Shown in pieces: positions 9,561-21,092 of a stretch of 64,000 nt of DNA. A program made the translations under genes and the position numbers. Source of the DNA: Eulemur rufifrons. Lineage: Eukaryota; Chordata; Mammalia; Primates; Lemuridae. The notes below the pieces were generated by a model, which was not told where the DNA came from, ran no database searches, and was given only the letters and a program-made list of their open reading frames with translations. The first letter of the stretch is position 1. Every line of letters starts with the position of its first letter. Where the stretch lies: contig NC_090996.1 in NCBI RefSeq assembly GCF_041146395.1, positions 32,512,738 to 32,576,737 of the forward strand. The letters run 5' to 3'.

Positions 9561-11374
9561 AGCTGGCTCTAGAGACCACTCCCCTAGCTACTAAGGCATC
9601 ACTTATTTAAGTTGGGGTGGGAGGCAGGGGTTGCTCTAGAAACAGGCCACCTTTCCCCACCTTGCGTGATGACCCACAGCCTAGCTGCCGGGGCTGCGTG
9701 AGAGCTTCACGTTGATCTGCTTGTTTCTCAGTGGCATGTCGGCCGCTGCCCTGCATGATAGCTTATTTAAAATATCGGGCAGAAATAAGATTCACTGTGA
9801 AATTAGTTGTAGACAAGCTCAGAAACTGCTAATGATGCAGAGATAATAAGGGGATTTGCAGAAAACACTGATATTGCATTATGATTAGTGAGCAGAGCTT
9901 CACCCCTTGAAGCCTGAAGGGCCCGAGCGCCCACCAGAAGAACAAATGCATATGCATGAGCCGCGCACGCCGGCAAATCCCGGTTCCCAAGGCCAGCAAG
10001 CTCGGGCCTCCTGGTCAGAAGCTCAGAGCTCAGCTCTGATTTGCAAAAATGATTAATTTGTGGGTTTTGAGAATGAGAAATGTTTACTTCCTGGGTCTGG
10101 GAGAAACCAAAGGCCAGTCCTAAATCAAATTCCCATTTGAAAATAAAAACAAGCAAGAACAGCTCTGGAAGGCAACCCTGCAGTCTCACCTGGTCCACTG
10201 CCCAGGGCTCCTTAGACAGCTCTTCCAGGGGATGATCTCAAATCTACCAAGAACTCTGCTAGTTCCACATTCATGCTTGAGTGCAGGAGTTGGTTGTCAG
10301 CTGGTACATGCCAGAGTGGCCTCACCAGTTGGTAAATCACTGAGATCTTGACATATCAGTCAGTAAATAATGGCCATCGTGACCTTGCCAATGACCCTGG
10401 GCTCATCCAGCCCATTGCTCCAGGGTCATTAAACTAAAGGGTTATTATCTGGCACCACAAAGGGTTCTTCAGATCCTGTTCCAGCACTTCGGCCAACAAT
10501 CACTCTGCTCCACCAGTGTCCACACCTTACTGGCTATTAAATAGTTCTCCTATCACCCTTCCATCCCCAGACCTGGGCACGTCCAGTTGAAACACCCATA
10601 ACATGAGCAATAGGGGGTCTACGTGCTGGAAACCAAATAGGGCAAGAAGAGGGTGTATAGAAGCCTAACGCTACAAATCGACAAGATCCGAGTCCTACTC
10701 CAGCAGGACCTATCCCTCAGTGTGTACAAATGTACCCAAAATGGCAGTCTCCTTGTGCATGGGGATGTGTAAGTTGGCCAAGTTACAGTCTCTGCACTTT
10801 CGGCAAAAAAAAAAGGGGGGGATATGTAAATTGTGTGCATGTCAATGACTAAGTCACCTGCTTAATGAGATGCCAGAAAGTTTGAGGCTAAGACACTTAT
10901 TTACATGAAAAACAAATCTGTATGGGACACATATTTCTCTCCTTCACATCTCAACACGTTTGTCACTCAAAGCCACAGGCTCTACTCAACGAAGTCCCTC
11001 CAGTCCCTGGTCCTATTTTCATTCTCTTTAGCTTTGAGCTTCACTCCATGAGGAGCGGAGGCCACCAGGTGTTCACAACATATGCCGTGACTCTGCTGCC
11101 TAGAGAACCCCTTGCAGAGAAAGGGGTGGGCTGGGAGGCTCCAATTCCCACCATGCCAAAAGTATTTTGTATGATACTTGTGCAGAATGTAAATTATTTA
11201 TTCAATTTATCTGGTGAGGCTGATACAACTGAATAGCTTGAGATTTTGTCAGATGGCTGACCACCAATGCAAACAGTATTTTGCTTTTAAGTGTAGTGAA
11301 ACCGTACACAAAAGTCAAAAGTGAAAATACTAAATAAAGCAAGATGAGGAGGAATTGTGGTTCAGTGACAGACT
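9561..11374. other. Single-copy stretch with a strong A+T-rich block at 9745-10150
   Basis: No gene is recognised. At 9745-10150 the DNA is A+T-rich, repeat-free, and carries TAAT-type homeodomain cores and an octamer-like 'atgcatatgcatgag' near 9950. A 131-codon minus-strand open frame covers the same block but looks accidental. An A10-G7 junction lies at 10805-10821. From 10200 to 11374 nothing matches a repeat or protein that I know. Confidence 0.4.
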
Positions 11375-11905
11375 GTGATAGTTGCAGTTTGGGACCGCCT
11401 AATATATTTTCCCTCCATTTCCCTTACTCTGAAACTTCCAGGCCACATGACCCAGTCCTGGCCAATCATGGTAATTCTCTTCCCTTGGACACAGTAATTG
11501 GAGGAGGGGTAGGCACATGATCCAAGGAGAGCCAATCAGAATCTGCCCTGGAATTGATATATAAACACTATGAGTAAAAGATTCTCTTTCCTATGATGCT
11601 GCCAAATATGAAGTTATAAAGCCAAGGAGCTGGTGGGTATTTTCCCCAATATCTGTGCCATCTGGCCAGAGTCTGCCTGCAGAGTGAAGTCAATCAGAAA
11701 TGAAACAGAAATAGAGTATGCTCGTGCCCCGACTCCTCACCCCAACTCCCTGGTTCCTGCAACCCTTCTTTGACTTTCCAAGTGGCCTACGATCCTTCCC
11801 AACTATCTTGGCCAATAAATTTCCCTTGGTTTAAAGGATCTGAAGTAGTTTCTGCCACTGAAAACATCCTGCACTGGCTCATTTCCAAAAAGGATAGATA
11901 TATAT
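11375..11905 (+). mobile_element. Probable ancient LTR (MaLR or similar), family uncertain
   Basis: The stretch contains 'cttccaggccacatgacccagtcctggccaatca', a second 'gagccaatcag', then 'ggccaataaatttcccttggttt' and a 'gtagtttctgccact' end. This layout (repeated CCAAT-like boxes followed by an AATAAA-type signal near the 3' end) is typical of mammalian LTRs. No internal retroviral coding sequence is visible nearby. The family assignment is from memory and uncertain. Confidence 0.45.
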
Positions 11906-12574
11906 CCTTAATCACACTTAGATATTTGAAAAAACAAATTAAGCATTTTGAACAAGTTCTTTAATTTTGTTTTCCCCCTTTGCAATGTAAAATTATTAAT
12001 TAGCCTAAGTCTAATAAGAATCCAATTAAAGCTAAATAATCCCTATTGCTGTCTCAATTATATTTGAGACCCCTGCTTCTTATCACTTGTATTAGCACTT
12101 TAATTTGCCCATTTTTCACTCTTTATAAAATATTAAGGGAGAACACAAAATAGAATAGCCAAATAATTGCACTACCCATTGCTATAGGGACAAGATAGTG
12201 GGCTTTGCCAAAATTGAACCAATAGCTGGCAGGTAATGCCAGCATGTAACACCCAAAATGTTAATTTGTCAACTGATGTATGTAAGTTTGAATTTGCAGC
12301 ACGAAGAGAAGCTAGCAGTGCCTATAAAATGTAAAGTTGGATCTCAAAAGGGCGCAACAATTGATGTCACTTATTTAAGTTCCTGCCGCCTAGGTGGCAG
12401 TAGAGCCAACACTCACCATTGCACTCATGGCGGGGATTGCTAATGGTAGGAACAGGCCATCAAAGGACATGCATCTATCTATGCTTAGGGATGGGAAAAG
12501 AAATGACAAGTGTGTGGTCCCAGGGGGAAGAGTGGTACTTTCAAGGCTTTCTAACTTACACCAATACAAAGGAG
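11906..12574. other. A+T-rich repeat-poor block (candidate conserved noncoding element)
   Basis: About 11950-12310 is A+T-rich without simple repeats and contains 'aaaattattaattagcc', 'caattaaagc' and 'tttaatttgcc' cores. I recognise no transposon or coding region. 12310-12574 is of mixed composition with short overlapping frames only. Confidence 0.35.
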
Positions 12575-12830
12575 CTCTTAGGGTGGCGAGCCCTGGAATC
12601 AGATGACCTGGGTTGCACTCCCAGCCCTGTGTTTTCACAGCTATGTTTGAGAAAGCTATTGAACTCCCGTGTGCTTCCGTTCTCCCACCTTTTGAAGGAG
12701 GATGATAAGGGGACCTACCCTATAGGGTTGAAGTAAGACTAATTTGCGATCATTTCTGTAAAGTGGTAGTTAGCACAGCGTGTGCCGGATAGTAAGTGCT
12801 CACTAAATCACAGCTATGGTGCTTACTGTC
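12575..12830 (+). mobile_element. MIR SINE, nearly full length
   Basis: This is one of the best MIR copies in the window: 'ctggaatcagatgacctgggttgcactcccagcc', a degenerate core, 'ggatgataaggggacctacc', 'tatagggttgaagtaagac', 'gtaagtgctcactaaatcac'. All parts are in plus-strand order. Confidence 0.9.
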
Positions 12831-13024
12831 TTCACCCTCCCAATGTCCCCTTGCAGGCTCCGAGAGCAGAAGACAAAATAAACACAGGCGGGACCAGTTG
12901 GTTCGTGGGCAGAGACTGGAGGGAAGTGTTATTTCTGGATGAATCACCACTGATGTTACGTGTGACATCAAAATTCAACTATTCCTAAAGACATCAAAGG
13001 CCTTGCCTTGCTGAAAAATAAAAT

Positions 13025-13260
13025 AACAAAAACGGTGGTTATCATTTACTGACTCGTTATAATGCTAGACACTTTTCATCTACTTAAGTTGATTCTCACC
13101 ACAAAAAAAAAAAACCCAACAGGATAGCTGTTATTATCTCCATCTTTACAGGGCGTAAAAGAACACTGACCAGGAAATATTAGCTCAGAAAGGTAAAATT
13201 ATTTGCCCAAGGGACAGTGGATTCCCTAAACCCAATCCATCTGTACACCATGGCGAGTTG
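13025..13260 (-). mobile_element. MIR SINE
   Basis: Reverse MIR with an inserted A12 run at about 13104-13115: 'cattttcatctacttaag..attctcacc', 'gatagctgttattatctccatctttacag', 'gctcagaaaggtaaaattatttgcccaa'. Confidence 0.8.
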
Positions 13261-13288
13261 AGCTGTCTCATGGCATCTTCCTTAATAT

Positions 13289-13307
13289 AAAATAATAATA
13301 ATAATAT
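13289..13307 (+). repeat. (AAT)n microsatellite
   Basis: About six AAT units, ending in 'atatatt'. Confidence 0.9.
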
Positions 13308-13440
13308 ATTGACTGTGTACATGTGACAGGTGCCACGCTAAGTGGCTTACCTGCACCCCATGGCCTTTGTGAAGAGGCCTCTGGACACACACAGCAAGGC
13401 CCTCCCTCCGGCATCTCCATTCCCTCCCCGGCTCTGGAAC
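13308..13440 (-). mobile_element. MIR-like fragment
   Basis: The short segment 'gtgacaggtgccacgctaagtggcttacctgcacc' matches the reverse MIR tail. The remainder to 13440 cannot be assigned with certainty. Confidence 0.4.
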
Positions 13441-13714
13441 TGAAGTAGTGTTGGAAAAGAAATCTCAGGCATGCAGGCCCCCTTGGAGATCTCTGGACAG
13501 AAGCTTACAGAGACCAAACACGGGGAGGCTTAGCCTCTCTTTGCTATGTCGGGGTGTCATTTCACCTGCCCACCACCCTATCACAGACCTGGGCTTTATG
13601 GGCCATCCCAGTGTCCAGCCAAGGAAATGGTCCTACACTGGGCCTTCAGCCAAACTCTGGCCCTGCCAGAGAAAAGCTCACGTGGGCAATGCCCAGTGCC
13701 CTTTCACCAGACTC

Positions 13715-13900
13715 TGCACATTCCATTCCAGAAATATTCAGGAAATACCTACTATGTGCTAAAGCCCAAATGCTAGGTACAAGGAATGAAAGAGAAAAAA
13801 GGGCAGAGGGGAGATGAACAGTCAGCTCCTGCTCTAGGAGGTAGTAAACACACAAGCAGAAGGGCATGATGGCGTGTGACAAATTATGTGTAACAGAAGT
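13715..13900 (-). mobile_element. L2 LINE 3' end
   Basis: On the plus strand, 'aggaaatacctactatgtgct' is followed by 'aatgctaggtacaaggaatgaa' and 'cagtcagctcctgctctaggagg', the antisense order of the L2 3' end. Confidence 0.7.
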
Positions 13901-14844
13901 TAAGATGCAATGGGTACACGGAAGAGAGACTTTTCGATGTGTGTAAATCGGGGAGCTCAAGGGCCCAGCCAGACACACCAGCCACGTCAGCAGCCTCACC
14001 ACCTTCGTCAGAGCAAACGCTGACATGCTCCACGCCCAGTTGCATTTTCTTGGCTCTTTTCCTCACATTGTTCTAAACACAGATGTGGCACCTCCGAGCG
14101 TCTGCAATCGCAGTTTTGGAAACTGGTTCAGCCATTTGTCGCGGACAACCTCTAGATGCAAGTGTGACCTTTCCAAGGGAAATGACTTCACCACCCCACG
14201 TCCCCCTCTTAAATGTCAAACGTTGCCATTCTGCAGCTATTTTGCAATAGATGGAGAAAATAACATCAGAAGCTAACAACCGTATTTGGTCATTAAACAT
14301 CAGAAAACCAAAAAATTTAAAGTTCAAGTCGCTCCTCTCTGAAATGACCTCCTCGTCCACACGTTCTGTCTCCACTAGTTGCCTTTCCTCCAACAATTAA
14401 ACCTACAAAGCGAGAGTTAGGGGCCGCCGGATCCTGCCTCGGTTTGAGTGACAATCCCATGTCCTTCATCAGAACAGAAAAAGCAGTGAGAAGTGGGTTT
14501 GTCTCTGGGAAACCTGGTTGACAAGTGCACAGACACCAGCCGCTGCAGAATGAAGTCCTTTCCGTGAAGAGTGTCATGCAAGCTGCCTACCACTGCCCTG
14601 AAGGTCCCGAGACGCTCTGCAAACAGAGCCTGAAGAACCTTTGTAAACACTGTGGTTATTAATCAGATCAATGGTTCCTCCTTGCTCTCTACTCCTGCAG
14701 AAGGCAGCACACCCGTGAGAGGTAGATGGGAAAAAAGGGAGGGTCTTGAAATGTACCTGCACTGACCTCCTGCAAGGAGCACCCCACCCCTACCCCCAGA
14801 CACAGACAGAGAGAGATTTTGTCCCCAGCCAAATAGGAAGTGTG
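13901..14844. other. Single-copy stretch without a gene
   Basis: No gene or repeat is recognised. A 107-codon minus-strand frame (14073-14396) and others have no resemblance to known families. Confidence 0.5.
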
Positions 14845-15010
14845 GCCAGGCACTGAGCACTGCTGTGAGTGAAGTGTCTGATGAGCCTCAGCTCCCTGTA
14901 ACACCGCGAGATGGACACTTTCATACCCGCTAAGATTTAGACAGTGAGGCTCGAAGTGAGGCCACGGCTCGGCCCCAGCTCTGATGGACTCCAGAAACCT
15001 GCCCTCTTTG
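14845..15010 (-). mobile_element. MIR SINE
   Basis: The reverse-MIR segments 'gcactgagcactgctgtgag', 'cctgtaacaccgcgagatggac', 'agacagtgaggctcgaag' and 'ggctcggccccagctctgatggactcc' occur in order. Confidence 0.65.
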
Positions 15011-16794
15011 CCACTGGGCTTCGGTACTTCCAGCGGAACACAACGGACTGAGCCCTGAGCCCGGGTCCTTCAAGGAAAACAGAGAGTTGGGCAAATACAT
15101 CTTTAAGCCTGAAGGAAGGGAGGTCAGGACAGAAAAACATAAGGCTCAGGGCAGTCACTGTCATACCAAGACCCCAGGCAGGCGCATGGCCAAGATGTCT
15201 TACGTGGCCAAGGCGGCCACTGAGGCACTGTCCCTAAGCCGGGCCGGCTTCTCAGAATCTGCTCTGACATTGGACCCCATTCTGACGGTACTGAGTTTTC
15301 CAGTGTTTAAATCGCCCATGAAGCCCTCTTTGGGCAGTGGCTTTGAGCCTGTGGGGACTGTCAGGGTCCTCTGAGAATGTGTAGCCAAAGTCCTAAAGAA
15401 ACAAAAGAGGTGTGGCATGCCACTGGCTGTCAGCTGGTCACCACGGCACGGCTATGCAGGTTTACAGCTGGGTCAGTTCTGTCTGTTGCTGTATCTATTC
15501 TTACCAACTGGCGCTCAAGCCCTAAAGGTCTAAATATTGAACATCACCTTAGAAGACTGGGGACATGGGGGGGGCTGGTTATTCTAGGGTCACTTTTGGA
15601 CTGAATTCACGTCCTGGCAGTTGAATCCAGGTCCTCTAACCTTGCACTCTGATTAAGATGTGAGTGGAGGATGAAGAGTAAAATAGCTTCTTCTTTTTGG
15701 AGCATCACAGTTTTTCTTTTCTCTTTTCTGCTCACTGCTGCCCTGGTGCAATGGTTCGCTTTGTGATGGGTGCCTGGGGCCTGGACAGCATCATCAGAAA
15801 GACATTTAATTGCACTCACAGTTCACTCTGGCATTTGGTATCAGCCATAACTTGCTACCACGCTAAGTTACAAGGTTCCTTGGTACATGATCTGACTCAG
15901 CTCAGGACTAACCGGTCAGTTGCTACAGCCCTCACTGTAGCGCATGGAAAAGGGCCCTGTAAGCTCTCACTTTAGCCATGAAGGTGCTCATATTTGACAC
16001 TTCTTGGAGATTTAGAATCCTCTCATCAGAACTTGGCAGGTGAGAAACCAGAGACTGCTCTGTCAACCTTGGCTCGATACCAAGAGCTGTAATAGCAACA
16101 TTTCTTCCCATCATTTATCCCACCTGTCAGCTGTAGGTTCTTGGGACATCTCCACCCTCTGGGGATGAAGACAGACCAGTAACACCAGGAGATTTCAAGA
16201 CCTTGGATTTGGGGTCTTTCCTATGGTACAAATACTACTTAGCTGACCTAAAAGTTTCTTTCTTCAGCCCAGATCCTAGAAACCTAAACTGCATCAATGG
16301 TTCCTTTTCCCCGCAACTCAGAACTCCCTTTGGTTGGGTTCTCAACAGGGAATGTGCCTAGGATACAGAGGGGTCAGTAAAGAGCAGAAAATAAAAAAAG
16401 AAAGAAAAGGAATTTAGTCTGTGAGAATTTGCATCACAGATAATATCACTTGCAAGGTAAAGAGAGACAACTCTTGGGTTCCTTCAACCCCCAAGTTCTT
16501 AACTCAAACACTGGGCTGCACTAAGTTTCTCTATAGAGCGTCTGATATGAAGGCAGCTACCCAACGCCAGAGACTGAACTGTTGTAAGCGATTAAACTCT
16601 AACTGTACAACATTCTTTCTAATTGGGGTGAGGTGGCAGAGGTGGAAATACCATCACCCTTAGACTAACTGACTTAATACTCAAAATATAAGGAATTCCT
16701 CTCTCTGATGATGGAAGAGCCCTAATAACACCTAAGGCTATAAGAATGCCTCTAAGTACTGCTTTGGCCACTTCTCACAAGTTTTAACTATGTA
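15011..16794. other. Single-copy stretch without a recognised gene
   Basis: The stretch is of mixed composition and I recognise no protein, RNA or repeat family. Short frames such as 15087-15374 (95 codons, plus) and 15697-15975 (92 codons, plus) show no domain or splice context. A (T/C)-rich stretch lies near 15690-15730. Parts could be very old transposon sequence that I cannot name. Confidence 0.45.
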
Positions 16795-17130
16795 CAGTTG
16801 TTCCTTTATATCCATGAGAGATTGGCTCCAGGACCCCTCCTTCCCGACAGATGCCAAAATCCATAAATGCTCAAGTCCCTTATATAAAATAGTATAGTAT
16901 TTGCACATAAGCTATGTATATCCTCCCATGTACTTCTAATCATTTCTAGATTACTTATAATACACTTACATTAAATATAATGTAAGTGCTATGTAAATAG
17001 TTTTATACTATATTAGGGTTTTATTTGTATTATTTTTTTACTGTTGTATTGTTATTTTAAATTTTTTCCAAATATTTCTGATCTCCAGTTGGTTGACTCT
17101 GAGGATTCGGAAGGCTGACTATACCTCTTC
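16795..17130 (+). mobile_element. Tigger-like (mariner superfamily) MITE
   Basis: The order 'gttcctttatatccatgagagattggctccaggaccc', 'aaatgctcaagtcccttatataaaatagtatagtatttgcac', 'ttctagattacttataatac' and 'ctgaggattcggaaggctgacta' follows the MER8/Tigger-type consensus. It holds a perfect 11-bp inverted repeat (16963-16973/16978-16988). A second copy in the same orientation is at 21093-21438. Confidence 0.8.
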
Positions 17131-18179
17131 TGGTGGATATTAACCCCCTTCTTCATATTCTTGCTCTTCATGAAGCTGTTGCTTCACTTCTGAAGGTTTG
17201 GGGGTTTGTATAATTTTTAGATCTCATTTCTGGACTCATTGCTTTGTACTCAAAGTTATACTATTTTCTGCCTTTATAATTAGTTATTTTCCCCCTTTGG
17301 GACACACACCCCATGATCACTACAGCTGAAAGGCAAATCCCTATATGTGGGGTACACAATTTGGTTTATATTTTGCAATTCTACCTGACTGTGTTATCCA
17401 TTACCTCTCTGTTCTATTTATTTATTTAGTAAGTCTGACACACCAATTATATGAGAAAATTCTGAAGAGAAAATGGTAATTTGGTGCCACTACATGGGAT
17501 ATGATAGAATCATTTTCAGCTCAAATTATTTAAAATTATAGAGCCATGAAGCTGAGCTTTTAAAAAAAAAAAAAAACAACACCAAATTATTTCTAATAGT
17601 GGAATTTTTCAGCATCTTAATTTGAGTAAAAAGAAAGGGTTTAAATAGATTTGAGGGCTTAAATACTTCTGAGAAAAGCAGTGACTGCAAAGCCGGGATG
17701 TCTAATTCACATAAAAGTAATTAACAAAAAGTAAGTTAGATCATTATTTCCTCCAAGATCATAATTTAAAAGGAAGCTGATTTATCTGAACTGATTGGGG
17801 CTTTCAATCCCAACAGAAATGCAGACGCTTTGGTTGTTAAGGGGAGAACAGAAATGAGACCCAATTAAGCAAAATTCTTTCTTATGGAAAAAAAAAAAAA
17901 GAACTGCTTTAGATAAAACGACTGTTCAAATGTGCTCAGAAGGGCGCTGAGTTGAGCTCTTTTTTAACCTCCGGCTGAAGCCACAGTCCAACTCACAGGC
18001 GAGACTCAGCACGGGAAATAAGGGGACGAGTTTCCACCGGAGCATCCGAGCAGAACCCGTCGTCTAGAACTGGAGTTTCGTTAACATCTGACACCTGGTT
18101 CCCGCGGGGGGAGCCGGGTATGAAAAGAGACACGACCCTGGAGAGGAGGAAGCAGGATTCCTCGAACTTCTTGGTCATG
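17131..18179. other. A+T-rich stretch without a gene; candidate conserved block 17690-17880
   Basis: The stretch is A+T-rich with an A14 run near 17563-17576 and an A13 run at 17887-17899. The part from 17690 to 17880 is repeat-free, with 'aagtaattaacaaaaagtaag' and 'cccaattaagcaaaattc', and looks like a conserved noncoding element. From 17940 composition turns GC-rich. No coding sequence is recognised. Confidence 0.4.
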
Positions 18180-18505
18180 GTCGGTTACGGACTGAACCGT
18201 GCCCCCCAGAATTCGTATGCTGGAACCCGAACCCCCAGTACTGGACAACGTGACTGCTTTTGAAGACAGGGTCTTTCAAGAGGTAATTAAGTTAAGGTGA
18301 CCTCACTGGGGTGAGTCCTGATCCCATGTGACTGGCGTCCTTATCAGAGGAGACAGGACACAGACACGATGCAGGAAGACCACGAGAAGACGCAGGGGGA
18401 AGACGGCACCTACGGCCAAGAAGGCGGGTTCTGATGAACCAGTCCTGCCGGCGCCTGGGTCTCAGCCTCCGGTACCCAGGACCGTGTGTCACCTTCCTCC
18501 AGAGG
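18180..18505 (+). mobile_element. MaLR-type LTR (MLT1-like)
   Basis: The order 'ggttacggactgaaccgtgcccccc', 'agacagggtctttcaagaggtaattaagttaaggtgacctcactgggg', 'atgtgactggcgtccttatcag', 'agaagacgcagggggaagacggc' and 'gcgcctgggtctcagcctcc' is that of a solo ERVL-MaLR LTR. No internal retroviral genes are present. A related copy is at 22703-23080 and an antisense piece at 46208-46370. Confidence 0.7.
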
Positions 18506-18579
18506 CCAAATGGGAGGACATGAGATGTTAAAAAGTCACTCCAAACTAGTCCTCACGCCTTGCTAGTTAGGAAGGACGG

Positions 18580-18735
18580 CGCACAGGTCAGGCACGCCAG
18601 TGAGCTCAAATCCCGAGCAGAACACTGAGGAGCTGTGTGACCGATGGCCAGTTTCTTAATGTCTCTGTGCCCGAGTCACCTCACCTGAGAACAGCAGGAA
18701 CATCAAAGGAGAGCAGTGCCTGACACCTGGGGACC
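18580..18735 (+). mobile_element. MIR SINE
   Basis: 'aaatcccgagcagaacactgaggagctgtgtgaccgatggccag', 'ttcttaatgtctctgtgcccgagtcacctcacctgag' and 'gagcagtgcctgacac' follow the MIR consensus. Confidence 0.8.
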
Positions 18736-18744
18736 ACCTGGTGA

Positions 18745-18870
18745 CATCACTGCTTCGTTCATTCACTGGATGTTTTGTGAGCCCCCTCCCCACCCAAGCA
18801 CTGCTCCAGACCCTGGGGATACAAACAGGAGACCCTGCCTTGCCCGGTGGGGCTTATCTCCTGGTGGGGC
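18745..18870 (-). mobile_element. L2 LINE 3' end
   Basis: The plus strand reads 'cgttcattcactgga', 'agcactgctccagaccctggggatacaaacagg' and 'accctgccttgcccggtggggcttatctcctggtgggg', the antisense end of L2. Confidence 0.75.
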
Positions 18871-20077
18871 TTCGTCAGTAAGTGACAGCCAGGGCCCTTG
18901 GTAAGCAAGAGAAGGATGGCTTAAATGCAAAACTCTACTACCCGGCCCCTCTCATCGCGCTCTGTGCAGCATCCCTGAATCCCATTTAGACATAATCCAA
19001 AATGCACATGGATTATACTATACGGCTAATATCTCCCAGGCCAGGCTCTCTGGCACCACAGTCACCTCCAATCACGCTGCCCCAAATCTAGGCAGGGTCC
19101 CTGCAGACGGTGCATTTTGCTGTTTGGCATAAGATAAACCTACTGGTCGGCCTCCAAGTCGCCAAACGGCCCCTCTCCTCTGCCACGGCCATTCCACAGG
19201 CAACGCCCTCCGCCCCGCCAGCCCACAGTAAGAGCTCTGCGGTGCCACCTGGCACTCAGCATATGAGCTTCCCGAAGCGTCCCTGAGGCAAGCCCCGGGC
19301 CCTGTCACCTTGAGTCGCTGGCTACGCCCCAGCCAGCCTGATGTGTGTGCATGGCGGCAGCGGAGGGCCCATCAGACAGCGGCTGGCCGTCCGACTCCGT
19401 TGCCCAGACAGGCGATCACAGCCACCGTCCTCGTGCCCCCCGGGCAGGGGAGAAGCAGGCTGAGCCTGTGCTAAAGAGACTCTGGGAACTCAGAAGGTCT
19501 TAGGAGCTCTCCCCGGCCTGGACACAGACTTTAACAGTCTCTGGGTGGCAAGAGATTCACCAGAAGTCCCCGGGCCCCGGGGCTTCCCAATGACAGACAG
19601 GGACAGTGATGCAAGGGAGCTTTTAATACCAGAGCACGCACACATATGCAGCGCTGAGCGTGACAAGGTCTCTGAAGACAATACAGCAGACAATATCCTG
19701 CTAGACCGATACATACCCACTCCCCTTTGGCAACCACCGAATTTTCACAAGATAGAATAACACCCCTGCTTCTTGGGGAGTGGGGACTCGCCTCAGGAAG
19801 GAGACACTAAAAGCTGACGAACCGCATAAACCCCTGCAACTGCACGTGGGCCACGAAGCACAGCGGGATTACCTGTTAGAGACGCAGACCCCACGTCCCA
19901 CCCCAGACCCCCAAAATCAGCACTGGCATCTCAGCCGGTGGAGCTCTGCACACTTTGAAATTAGAGAAGAACGGATCAAACAACCCAGAGACTCCAAATC
20001 CTTGTTTTTAGAGACTCCTCGGCACCTTCTAAAATTAAAAGTGACCTAAAAGTCGTCTTCTGAGTGTCTTTCGCAAA
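18871..20077. other. Single-copy stretch without a gene
   Basis: GC-rich DNA (about 19050-19570) with several short overlapping frames on both strands but no recognisable product. No repeat is recognised. Confidence 0.5.
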
Positions 20078-20188
20078 TCCCTAAAGCTCTTCGAGCCCTG
20101 GTTTGCCCATCTGGGAAATGGGGGAAATGAGAAATGTCTGCCCTGCTGTTTTCACAGAGTTCTTTAAGGATCAAATAAAACTGTGTAG
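20078..20188 (+). mobile_element. MIR SINE core and tail
   Basis: 'gagccctggtttgcccatctgggaaatggggg' followed by 'cacagagttctttaaggatcaaataaa' matches the MIR 3' half. Confidence 0.7.
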
Positions 20189-20189
20189 G

Positions 20190-20338
20190 GAAGCCCGGGC
20201 CTGGGGTTTCTCTGGGGGATGAAGAAAATGTTCCAAAGCTGACTGTGGTGTGAGCACACTGAGGACCGCGAATGGTGTACTCTGAACCGGTGAATTCTGT
20301 TTCTGTGAATTATATCTCAATAAAGCTGATTTTTAAAG
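20190..20338 (+). mobile_element. L1M 3' UTR end
   Basis: The stretch includes 'gatgaagaaaatgttccaaagctgactgtggtg', 'cgaatggtgtactctgaaccggtgaattctg' and 'gtgaattatatctcaataaagctgatttttaaa', the familiar L1M 3' terminus with its AATAAA-type signal. It is 5'-truncated. Confidence 0.85.
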
Positions 20339-20403
20339 CCTTTATAAACTGTGAAGGATTACGGTCACCCTAGGATTTCAAGTCTACTCTCACCTAGAGT
20401 TAG

Positions 20404-20472
20404 AGAGGGAGGGAGAAGGGGGAAGGAAGGGGAAGGTGAGGGACACTACAAATGGCTGGAGGGAGGGGGTAC
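20404..20472 (+). repeat. Purine-rich tract
   Basis: A GGGA/GGAA-rich stretch, followed at about 20481-20499 by GGT repeats. Confidence 0.7.
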
Positions 20473-20659
20473 TGCTTATTGGTGGTGGTGGTGGGGACAA
20501 AAGGTGGCTCAGGTGAGGACAATTTATCAGAGGCCTTAAGAAAGCAGCTGGGAATGTGTGGTCCTCCATGGCTGTGGCCACCTGTACCTGCGTCACCTGG
20601 GGAGCATGTGCAGACCCAGACAGGTGTTCACAGACCTTGTCCCACTTAGCACTGGCTGT

Positions 20660-20822
20660 GCATTTGGTGGTGACCATGAAGTTTCTCCCACTAGAATGGA
20701 AACCCTCTGAGGGCAGGGACTTGCTCTCTTTTGGTCCCTGCAGTACTCTCAGCAGCTAGAATAGGCCCTGGCATAGAGTAAATGCTCAGTATGTCACTGC
20801 TGAATTAGTGGCTGAATAAATT
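20660..20822 (+). mobile_element. L2 LINE 3' end
   Basis: 'ctcccactagaatggaaaccctctgagggcagggacttgctctcttttg', 'gtactctcagcagctagaataggccctggcatagagtaaatgctcagta' and a GAATAAAT end follow the L2 3' terminus closely. Confidence 0.9.
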
Positions 20823-20932
20823 CCTGGGCCCCATCCCAGGACTGCCAGGGGAAGGGCCTGGGAAGATGCATTTTAAGGAAGGGTTAGGTGAGCCATTCGT
20901 ACGTGCCCTCAAGTTTGAGGACCCTGCTGTAA
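20823..20932 (+). mobile_element. MER5A-like hAT element, 3' part
   Basis: 'cctgggccccatcccagga', 'aagatgcattttaaggaagg' and 'cgtgccctcaagtttgaggaccctgc' fit the end of MER5A. A second MER5-like patch precedes the L2 at about 20555-20625 ('cctgcgtcacctggggagcatgtg'), so L2 and MER5 pieces are interleaved. Confidence 0.6.
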
Positions 20933-21092
20933 AAAGTCAAGTAGACTCCAGTCTTCTGAGCAGAGGGAAACAGTCCCATCGCCTTCTGTCCTCAGACCAA
21001 CGTCATAACGCCCCAATATGACTGTTCACTTCGCCGGAGGCTTCCTTTAGCCTAAGCCAGAGATTGGTCACTACGGCTGTAAATGGCAGGTA

